From positions 50,842 through 114,841 of the forward strand of contig CAZPIO010000004.1 of NCBI GenBank assembly GCA_964586235.1: a DNA stretch of 64,000 nt, in the 5' to 3' direction. Below are positions 46,165 through 53,128 of the stretch, piece after piece. Numbering within the stretch: the first letter of the stretch is position 1; each line of letters begins with the position of its first letter. Under the pieces are notes generated by a model. The model was not told the origin of the DNA and made no database searches. It saw only the letters and a program-made list of their open reading frames with translations. Origin of the DNA: JAUCQB01 sp964586235. Lineage in GTDB: Bacteria > Planctomycetota > Phycisphaerae > UBA1845 > PWPN01. The position numbers were made by a program, and so were the translations under genes.

Positions 46165-48420
46165 TCAGTTATCGCAGTCCGGATCAGCGGCCGCCGTGCC
46201 GGAGTAGCAGCGCTGGAACGCCGCGAAGTCAATCTGGTCGATCGCGTCGTCGTTGTTCAAGTCCATGCACTTGCACTCAAAGGACAACTCGGCGGCCATT
46301 CCCGGCCCGGTTGCGCAAGCCTCGAACGCCATAAGATCTTGACTGCTCACTTTCCCGTCGGCCACCGCCTGGCCCGGGTACGCGGGATCCCGAACGTCAA
46401 ACACCGGATTGCGGCACTGCTCCGCGCATTTCTGCACGATGAGATCGTCGAAGTCGATCACCGGATCCGGATCTCCGGCCACGTTGTTGACGAGCCGGTT
46501 GAAACGCGCGCTCTGAACCGGGGCGTTGGCAGCCCCATGGCTCAGCGAGCCGAGGACGTTCCTCGCACCTCCGGGTGAGATCACGGTAAATCGTGTCGAG
46601 TAGGGCTCTATTCCATTGACTGTTGCGTCGTTCGAGTTGATCGTTGCTTCCAGGGTATCGAACTGCCCGCCACCGGTCAGAGGAGTGAGCGATCCCGAAG
46701 CGGGCAACGAGCCGTTCATGTACGCTTCGACAGAGCCGGCCGTGCCCCGCCAGGCGGCCAGATCCAGCCCGGCGTTGTCCAGGAAGTGCAGTTCCCAGTA
46801 CCGTGAACCGCCCTCGTGACCGCGGACCTTGACGCTGACGGTCTGAAGTTCGCCCGGATCGCAGCCACAGCCGGCGGTCTGATGGACAGCAGTGATCTGG
46901 GGGCCGTTCGCGGTCCCGACAGCATAACCGCTGAGGCGCAATACGCCGTCAGACAGCACGTCAATGGCACCGGTCGACGCCTCCCCGCTCCAGCCGGGCT
47001 GGCCGTTAAGCGGCCCGGCCATGTACGGGAACTTCTCCAGGAGGCAGTTGGCGCCCAGGATCTGAAGCTTGATCGGACGGTACCAGATCGCGGGCGTGCA
47101 GGTATTGGTGAACTTCAGGTACCCGACGTACTCGTCTGCCGCCAGGCCGGTCGTATCCAGCGTCGCGGTCACCACGTCCGTGGCTTCAGGCGACAGGGTG
47201 GGTCCAGCGCCGAGCGCTTGGTTGAGCGACAACCATCCGTAGTCGGCGTGGGCGCCGGTCGCGTCGACCGTGTCCAGGGCATAACTGGCGTCCAGGCTGT
47301 TTGTGTTGGTCATCGTGAACGCATGAGCCGCTGGATCCGCGGCGGCCCCCACCTCGGCGGTCGAGACAACGCTGTCGCCCGGCGTGAGGCTCATCGAACA
47401 GACGGAGTCGTAGCCCACGACGCTGAGGTTGTCGAAGTAGAGGTGATCGCCTGTGGCGCTACTGCGATCCCAGTGGTTGAAATACAGCTTGCCGATCACG
47501 TCCGTGGCGGTCCCATAATCCAGTACGCCCCTGGATACGTTGTCGTAGAAAAACTCCGTGGTATTGGCAACAGTGTCAATCACCATCTTAAATGGGTGGA
47601 ACTGGCCGTCGCGGGCCAGGTCAAACGGATCAGTAACCGCTCCCCCACCAATCCTTCCTCGAATGCTAACATAATAGGTGCCGTAGAGTCTGCCAAAGTT
47701 GCTGGTGGACGAGTCCACATAGAAGTCCCAGAAGTTGTCCCCGGAGCCGCCGGGGGGATCATCATCCCACGCAGCCGTAACATCCTGCATGGTGTCCATG
47801 GTTATCACGAACTTGCCGTCCTCACCCGGTGTCAGTGGTGTAGGGAACGTGACGGTGGCGGGCTCCGCGCCCGCGCCGGCGAGCACCACCGCGCGTCCGC
47901 TGTTTACCTCGATCCTTCCGGCGCTGCCGCCGACCCAGGAGCCGTTTCCGCCGAGGGGCCCGTTCGGATAGGTGAAGCTTTCGTAAAAGCCGATCGGAAT
48001 GCCGACATAGAGTCGAACGACGCGGATGTCGTTGATGCTCACGGAATCCGTAAACTTGATGAAGGCCTCGTAGGCGCCCGCAGCCACCCCAGCGATGAAA
48101 GTCGCGGTGATGGTCCCTGTCGCGTCAGGGGCCAGCTCTCCCGTCGTCGCGGTCCCCAGGTCGAGCCACGCGGAGGGAGGCGTCACCGGTGTCCCGCTCG
48201 CATCGACCTCCACGGCCGTAATGGTGAGCGTGGTCGTGCCCGTATTCCTGACGGTGTAGACCAGGCTTCCCGGGGATGCCGGGCCGCCCACCGGAGACTT
48301 TACGTTCTTGGGATTCACCGGGGTGACGTCGAACGTCTGAGCCATAACCGGCGGCAGCGCAAATACAACGACCCCCGCCGCCAGAGCAAGCACAAAGCCT
48401 GACCAATTTCGAATAAACAT
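46165..48420 (-). CDS. Secreted Ig/LamG-like protein with half-swapped dockerin-like tail
   Basis: 751 residues from the ATG at 48420, chosen because aaaggagg lies eight bases upstream; an in-frame ATG 18 bases earlier lacks this. Signal peptide about 1-27. An Ig/HYDIN-like domain (28-140, opening DVTPVNPKNV) is followed by LamG-like (145-340), Ig-like (345-450) and LamG-like (455-660) domains. The tail (670-751) has the FDVRD-DLMAFEACATGPG half first and the EF-type half (LNNDDAIDQIDFAAFQRC) second, the reverse of the 40166 product. No catalytic signature; likely surface binding. Confidence 0.88.
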   Translation of the reverse strand: MFIRNWSGFVLALAAGVVVFALPPVMAQTFDVTPVNPKNVKSPVGGPASPGSLVYTVRNTGTTTLTITAVEVDASGTPVTPPSAWLDLGTATTGELAPDATGTITATFIAGVAAGAYEAFIKFTDSVSINDIRVVRLYVGIPIGFYESFTYPNGPLGGNGSWVGGSAGRIEVNSGRAVVLAGAGAEPATVTFPTPLTPGEDGKFVITMDTMQDVTAAWDDDPPGGSGDNFWDFYVDSSTSNFGRLYGTYYVSIRGRIGGGAVTDPFDLARDGQFHPFKMVIDTVANTTEFFYDNVSRGVLDYGTATDVIGKLYFNHWDRSSATGDHLYFDNLSVVGYDSVCSMSLTPGDSVVSTAEVGAAADPAAHAFTMTNTNSLDASYALDTVDATGAHADYGWLSLNQALGAGPTLSPEATDVVTATLDTTGLAADEYVGYLKFTNTCTPAIWYRPIKLQILGANCLLEKFPYMAGPLNGQPGWSGEASTGAIDVLSDGVLRLSGYAVGTANGPQITAVHQTAGCGCDPGELQTVSVKVRGHEGGSRYWELHFLDNAGLDLAAWRGTAGSVEAYMNGSLPASGSLTPLTGGGQFDTLEATINSNDATVNGIEPYSTRFTVISPGGARNVLGSLSHGAANAPVQSARFNRLVNNVAGDPDPVIDFDDLIVQKCAEQCRNPVFDVRDPAYPGQAVADGKVSSQDLMAFEACATGPGMAAELSFECKCMDLNNDDAIDQIDFAAFQRCYSGTAAADPDCDN

Positions 48421-48735
48421 GAAGGACCTCCTTTTCACGAACTCGACCGCTTCTTCGACGATGCATCTATACGAGCGCGCACCGGTTTCGACCGGGTCCC
48501 GCGCTGCGAGAGGGCCATTCGCTCATCTGGCGGTGTCTCTTAATTGCTCGGCCGCTGAATCGGACGGATACCTCGCCGCCCGATGGACCAGTGTTCAAGA
48601 CACGCGCAAATCCCCCCTGGTGAACCGGGTCCGCTCTGGACGCCATGGGCGGGGATCGCCCCACTCTGTGCCGGACGATCCCTCCCGGTCAGACTAACGC
48701 AAACTATAAATCATTCGCCCAACGCAAAGCGCGCT
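48421..48735. other. Intergenic region upstream of the 46165 gene
   Basis: It holds the SD of the 46165 gene and, on the - strand near 48705, a TATAGT that could be a -10, but no good -35 was found at normal spacing. No gene or RNA was recognised. Confidence 0.35.
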
Positions 48736-49434
48736 TCAGGCGCGAGCCCGTCGCCGACCGACAAACAGTGCACCCAACGCCAGCAGACTCAGTGTCGCTG
48801 GCTCAGGGAACGGCACGTTGTCGACCCACAGGTTGTCGACGTAGACGGTGTCGGCGCCGGGGTTCACCTTGTGGAACGATATCCGCTGCAGGACGTCGCC
48901 GGCGTATCCCGCGTGGCTGATGGGGTTGGTGCCCGACAGCAACACGCCGTTCTTGTAGAACGTGTCGGTGTTGGCGGCGGTGTCGATGACGATCTGTATG
49001 TGGTTCCACCCAGTCGCGAGCGGGTCCTCACCAGTCACGATTCCCTGGCCGTCGATTCGACCTCGGACAGTTCCGCCCCTGCCGTAGGCGCGCGCGAGGT
49101 TCCCGTCCGGAGTGCCATCGTCGTCGGCGAAGACACTCCACGAGGTGCCTGCGTCCGTCGTGGCCTTAAGTATGTCGAACTCGACATAGATCGTTCCGGT
49201 CAGGCCGGTCATTGCCTCGCTTCCCACGGTGCGATCACCACTGCCGGTGTCGCCGCCGACGATCTTCACCATGCCGTTCTCGACCTGGATCCACGACGTG
49301 CTGTTGCCTTTGTCCCAAGTACCCTGTCCATAGAGGTTACCGTTCGCGTAGTTGTCGAAGTTGTCGAAGAACGATGCCATCGCCGGCGTGACCAGCATAG
49401 TCATCACCACACCGATTCCCAGTGCTTGTCTCAT
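48736..49434 (-). CDS. PEP-CTERM anchored LamG-like protein
   Basis: 232 residues from the ATG at 49434 with aaaaaaggagggtctct upstream; the longer upstream frame lacks a signal. Signal peptide MRQALGIGVVMTMLVTPAMA, a LamG-like domain (20-205) with FYKNGVLLSG and VYVDNLWVD, then a PEP-CTERM motif (FPEPAT, hydrophobic run, RRRARA). Very similar in leader and signal peptide to the 45344 product, but in the opposite orientation with the 46165 gene between them. The LamG-like domain is of the same kind as in the tail-tagged proteins. No catalytic residues were recognised. Confidence 0.9.
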   Translation of the reverse strand: MRQALGIGVVMTMLVTPAMASFFDNFDNYANGNLYGQGTWDKGNSTSWIQVENGMVKIVGGDTGSGDRTVGSEAMTGLTGTIYVEFDILKATTDAGTSWSVFADDDGTPDGNLARAYGRGGTVRGRIDGQGIVTGEDPLATGWNHIQIVIDTAANTDTFYKNGVLLSGTNPISHAGYAGDVLQRISFHKVNPGADTVYVDNLWVDNVPFPEPATLSLLALGALFVGRRRARA

Positions 49435-50273
49435 AGAGACCCTCCTTTTTTGAAATGAGATCTCGCTTTTCCTGTCCACTCCTCTCGCCCCGGCTCAACA
49501 ATTCGCCGGGCGAGAACAATCAGTCACATGCTGTTGATGTTTCCAGGACACCTCCTCATTAGAAAAGAACCGGACGTGAAACCTGCTGAGAAGAAAACCG
49601 GCGTCCGGACGGGGCGCCGCGTGAAATGCCGGCAGACGGAAGGAGACGCACAAACCACTCCCCCGCGGGCCGGGCTGGCGCGTTTTCGAGCTGATGCCTT
49701 CCCTTCCATTTGCGATTCCCTTCCTGCGATTTCCTCTCAACATGGAAACCGTCGACCTTGAGCGCACAATGTGCTGAACCGAATCTCACCAGGGCCGATA
49801 CGAGCAAGACGGGTTAATTCCAGTTTACGGCCCGAGAATCACTTATATTAAGCGCCAGGATATCATGCCGAAGGCAAGCACGCAAGAGCACATCGTGTTT
49901 TTTGTAGGGAAATAGCTGTCGCCCGCCAGGCTCTCGTCTATCGGGCAAAGGTGTTGCACAGCATATCAGTTATCCGCGGGGATGGCATCCGTCCTCAGGC
50001 ATACCGGCGCGGGACCAGAATAGCCAGAGCCCTCGGGCGGCACTTCTTTTGCCCGGCCGTCTCACCTGAGTCAGAACGGGTGCCGAAAACGGTCCCCCGA
50101 TCGTCATAAAGGGCTTCGCAGAAGAACCTTAACATCGCTCCTGGAAAGTCTGTCGATAGCACCCGATATCCGCGCGGCGGACGAGCAGTAGATGCTGTGG
50201 CTTTTCCGCCCGGCTGCGGCGGCTCTGGCATGAGAACCGACGGTGAAGTCAACGTAGCTCAGCAGGTTGCAGA
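49435..50273. other. 839-base intergenic region, no gene recognised
   Basis: Frames such as 49524-49709 and 49559-49807 overlap in several phases and show no domain, SD or signal peptide. A TAATAT-like -10 lies on the - strand near 49840 but without a -35 at normal spacing. No RNA gene was recognised. Confidence 0.4.
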
Positions 50274-51326
50274 TCAGTCGTTGTACGGATAGGGGAACTT
50301 GTGGGCGAAGGCCTCTTCATTCTCGTAGCCGCCGACGTTCCCGTCGTAGCTGTAGGGGAAGCGGTACTCGTTGAAGAGATCGAGGCCTTGAAGCTTGGCG
50401 ACGTCTCCGCCGCGAACGAGCGGCTTGTCTGCCCTGTAGGGGTACATCTTGAACTCAACGTGCCCGTCGAGGAAGGCGAACGGGGCCCGCCCGGTCCTCT
50501 CGCGGGGGTAATGGCGCAGCACAAGATAGGTGTCCGCCGCCCAACTGTCGCCCACCCAGCCGTGATTGGCGTTGTTCCAGGGGTGTTCCTCGATCAGCAG
50601 CGGCATCTGGGACGGAGGCCATTTGATCGTGGTACCGGCCGGTATCTCGGCAACCTTGGGCGGCAAGGCCCCCGCGGCAGTCACGAAGCGGGTCGTGTAC
50701 GTGAAGGTTTGGAGCGATTCAGGCGCCTTGAACCCCAGCCAACCGTTCATCGTGTAGCTGAACCGGCCGTTGCCCCCGCCGCCGGTTACGTCTTCGCTGT
50801 TCGGCATACCCCGGTGGTCCTTCGAGCAGAGATAGACCTTCTCGTCCCTGAGGTACTTGTACAACGAGCCCTTTCTCGGCACCGTGGCGTCGATGTGGGC
50901 CCACAGTTGCTCCTGTTCGCTCGTCGGGAAGGCGTGTTCGGGGTCCCGCATCCCCAGCCAGGAATCACTGGGTTTCCAGGTCGGCCAGGGACCGCCCGGG
51001 CGACCCGACCGTTCCCACGCCAGCCAGAACACCGAGTTGTTGGGCGGCAGCCGGCCTGACTCCGAGGCATACGCATGCATGGCCAGCGCGATCTGGCGCA
51101 TGTTCGAGATGCAATAAGCTCCTGATGCCTGTTCGCGGGCTTGTTTTAATGCCGGGATCAGAATGGAGATGATCAGAGCGATAATCGCCACAACCACCAG
51201 CACCTCAATCAGCGTGAAGGCGTGAGCCCAGCCCGCTCCACCCCTTTGACGGCGCAGCGATCGTGTTCGCCGGGACTGCGGACAAGCGACCGATGTGGTT
51301 GATGGCTGGATCATCGACATACCCAT
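50274..51326 (-). CDS. Prepilin-type H-X9-DG family protein
   Basis: 350 residues from the ATG at 51326, preceded by ggggagggtg. A start at 51380 is unlikely because that position falls next to the promoter -10. It has a basic leader, then an N-terminal methylation/prepilin peptidase site AHA-FTLIEVLVVVAIIALII with glutamate at +5. The body (about 60-350) is that of planctomycete proteins with a prepilin-type processing-associated domain and ends in the AFLDGHVEFK segment typical of the H-X9-DG motif. These are pseudopilin-like proteins of unknown role, linked to type II secretion or T4P machinery. It is divergent from the 51635 operon, with an operator-like site over its promoter. Confidence 0.9.
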   Translation of the reverse strand: MGMSMIQPSTTSVACPQSRRTRSLRRQRGGAGWAHAFTLIEVLVVVAIIALIISILIPALKQAREQASGAYCISNMRQIALAMHAYASESGRLPPNNSVFWLAWERSGRPGGPWPTWKPSDSWLGMRDPEHAFPTSEQEQLWAHIDATVPRKGSLYKYLRDEKVYLCSKDHRGMPNSEDVTGGGGNGRFSYTMNGWLGFKAPESLQTFTYTTRFVTAAGALPPKVAEIPAGTTIKWPPSQMPLLIEEHPWNNANHGWVGDSWAADTYLVLRHYPRERTGRAPFAFLDGHVEFKMYPYRADKPLVRGGDVAKLQGLDLFNEYRFPYSYDGNVGGYENEEAFAHKFPYPYND

Positions 51327-51380
51327 CACCCTCCCCATACGCCTAAGGGAATCTGAAAGCCTATCGAATTGGCGCCTCAT

Positions 51381-51407
51381 TTTATATCGCCGTCATCAGT
51401 CTGTAAA
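51381..51407 (-). promoter_or_regulatory. Promoter and operator-like site of the prepilin gene
   Basis: On the - strand, TTTACA (51407-51402) and TATAAA (51386-51381) are separated by 15 bases, which is short. The intervening + strand stretch TATATCGCCGTCATCAG (51383-51399) matches the 51503 palindrome in 12 of 17 positions and covers the -10. Transcription would start near 51374, consistent with an ATG at 51326. Confidence 0.4.
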
Positions 51408-51502
51408 GATGAATTCGGACGTTTTCAAGAAGAAAGTATATAAGGTGTTTTCCGAAAAACGTTTACCGATCACGAAGTAGCAGGAACGAATCGCCAGCGG
51501 CA

Positions 51503-51519
51503 TATATCACCGTGATATA
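51503..51519. promoter_or_regulatory. Perfect palindromic operator TATATCACCGTGATATA
   Basis: A 17-base perfect inverted repeat (TATATCAC-C-GTGATATA) in the divergent region between the prepilin gene and the 51635 operon, eight bases upstream of a -35. It is the best example of a motif that recurs at 35531, 35572, 51383 and, more weakly, at 43621 and 51597. Confidence 0.6.
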
Positions 51520-51526
51520 CCCAGCC

Positions 51527-51555
51527 TTGCATTCCTGGTCAATCGGCATTAGGAT
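51527..51555 (+). promoter_or_regulatory. Candidate promoter of the 51635 operon
   Basis: TTGCAT (51527-51532), a 17-base spacer, then TAGGAT (51550-51555). Transcription would start near 51562. The palindrome lies directly upstream, the same geometry as the operator-promoter pair at 7716-7765. A weak second operator copy (51597-51613, 10 of 17) lies in the leader. Confidence 0.45.
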
Positions 51556-51634
51556 TGCCGGCCCTGTCGGATTGGTCTGATGGGTCCCGGTCCGTGGCCA
51601 TCGCCGTTATAGGGCCTCAGAAGGAGGGCAGACT

Positions 51635-53113
51635 GTGGTTCCGAGCGAAAGACTCCGATTGGCGGCGGTCCTGAGTGCGTCGGCTTGCCTGCTATGGGCG
51701 GCCGCTCGGCCGGGCAGGGCGGCCGGACCACCTTCGTCTCCTTACCTTGGCTACGTGTACAAGTACGCCGACACCATGCTCGACAAGGGCCGGGACAACT
51801 ACGGTCCCCAGAAGACCGGTCTGTTTCTCAGTGCCCTGGACCGGGCAAAAATGGTCCCGCTGACCACGCGTCCGGCGGCCCCGGCGGGCATCCGCCGCGA
51901 GGACCGCGCCGGCGACCTCTGGCGCGAGCTTGTCGGGGCCAATCCCCAGCTTGACCAGAACTTTCTGCGGGTGCTCTATGTCCTGAGGGGTCTTTCCGGC
52001 CAAGCCAAGTACAGCGACGCGGCCGACAACGAACTCAAGTTCTTCCTCGAGAACGCCGCCTCGCCCGAGACGGGCCTGCTCTGCTGGGGTGAACACATGT
52101 TCTGGAACGTGATCACCGACGAGCCGAGTCCCAAGGACCCGGGCGTTGTCCATGAGTTCTCCCGGCCATGGGTCCTATGGGACAGGTGCTTCGAGCTCGC
52201 CCCCGAGGCCAGCCGGAAGTTCGCCTTGGCCTTGTGGAACCACCAGATCGCTGACCAGGCCACCGGGGCATTCGATCGCCACGCCACGTACTGGAAACAC
52301 GGCCCCGGCAGCGGCCGCGACTACCCCCGCCACGGCGGCTTCTACATCCGCACGTGGGCCGAGGCATACGCCCACACGCAGGACGACGTCTTCCTGAAAG
52401 CGATCGAGACCCTGCTGACCCGCTTCGAAAAACGCCGTGACCCCCAAACCGGCCTCCTCGATGATACCAGCGGCAACGCGACTCTCCGGCCGGCATTGTC
52501 GCTGGCCATCGATTGCGACGGCGCTGCCCGCAAGGTGCCCGAGCCCCTGGCCTCCCGGCTCAGAGCCTTCGCTACCCGCGAGGATGAGGTCTTCTGCTCG
52601 CTGCCGCACGATGTGAAGGGCGAGAAAGGCTTCGTTTTGGCGGTCGAAAAGGCTACCGGCAAACCGGTCGAAGAGCAGACGCCCATGTGGGACGCGCATT
52701 ACGGCGGCAGCACCGTCGCCACCGTCGCGATGATGTGCGTCTCGAGGTACGAGACCACCGGGAAGGTCGGCTACCAGGCCCTGCTCACCGCGGCGGCCGA
52801 CAGGTACCTGGCCCCCGGGCCGGACGAGGACGTCGACGTCTGGCCGATGACCTTCGGCCAGGCGATCAGCCTGGAACTGGCGGCGTGGCGAGCGACGGCT
52901 CGGTGGGAGTACCTCGACCGGGCACGCGAGCTGGGGTTGATGGCCACTCAGTTGTTCTTCCAGGATAACCCCTTACCCCGGGCCAGCCTGAAAACCGGCC
53001 ATTACGAGAGCATCACCGGTGCCGACACTCTGGCCCTGGCTCTGGTCGAGGTCCATCTTGCGTCGCTCCAGATTACCGCGGTCCGTGCGCCGGACAACAC
53101 CATCGACCGTTGA
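51635..53113 (+). CDS. Secreted (alpha/alpha)-barrel-like protein, unassigned glycan-active family, copy 1
   Basis: 492 residues from a GTG with aaggaggg six bases upstream; signal peptide about 1-30. Mostly helical, with repeated aromatic/acidic helix pairs as in (alpha/alpha)6 glycosidases and lyases. Conserved with the copy at 57029 are YADTMLDKGRDNYGPQKTGL, TTRPAAP, GANPQLD, PRHGGFYIRTWAEAY, DEDVDVWPM and KTGHYESITG. The shared Asp, Glu and His in these blocks are the catalytic candidates. The family is not recognised; a polysaccharide lyase, a GH88/GH105/GH127-like hydrolase or an epimerase-like protein are possible. First gene of a five-gene operon under the 51503 operator. Confidence 0.85.
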   Translation: MVPSERLRLAAVLSASACLLWAAARPGRAAGPPSSPYLGYVYKYADTMLDKGRDNYGPQKTGLFLSALDRAKMVPLTTRPAAPAGIRREDRAGDLWRELVGANPQLDQNFLRVLYVLRGLSGQAKYSDAADNELKFFLENAASPETGLLCWGEHMFWNVITDEPSPKDPGVVHEFSRPWVLWDRCFELAPEASRKFALALWNHQIADQATGAFDRHATYWKHGPGSGRDYPRHGGFYIRTWAEAYAHTQDDVFLKAIETLLTRFEKRRDPQTGLLDDTSGNATLRPALSLAIDCDGAARKVPEPLASRLRAFATREDEVFCSLPHDVKGEKGFVLAVEKATGKPVEEQTPMWDAHYGGSTVATVAMMCVSRYETTGKVGYQALLTAAADRYLAPGPDEDVDVWPMTFGQAISLELAAWRATARWEYLDRARELGLMATQLFFQDNPLPRASLKTGHYESITGADTLALALVEVHLASLQITAVRAPDNTIDR

Positions 53114-53128
53114 TGATGGAGGAAGATC

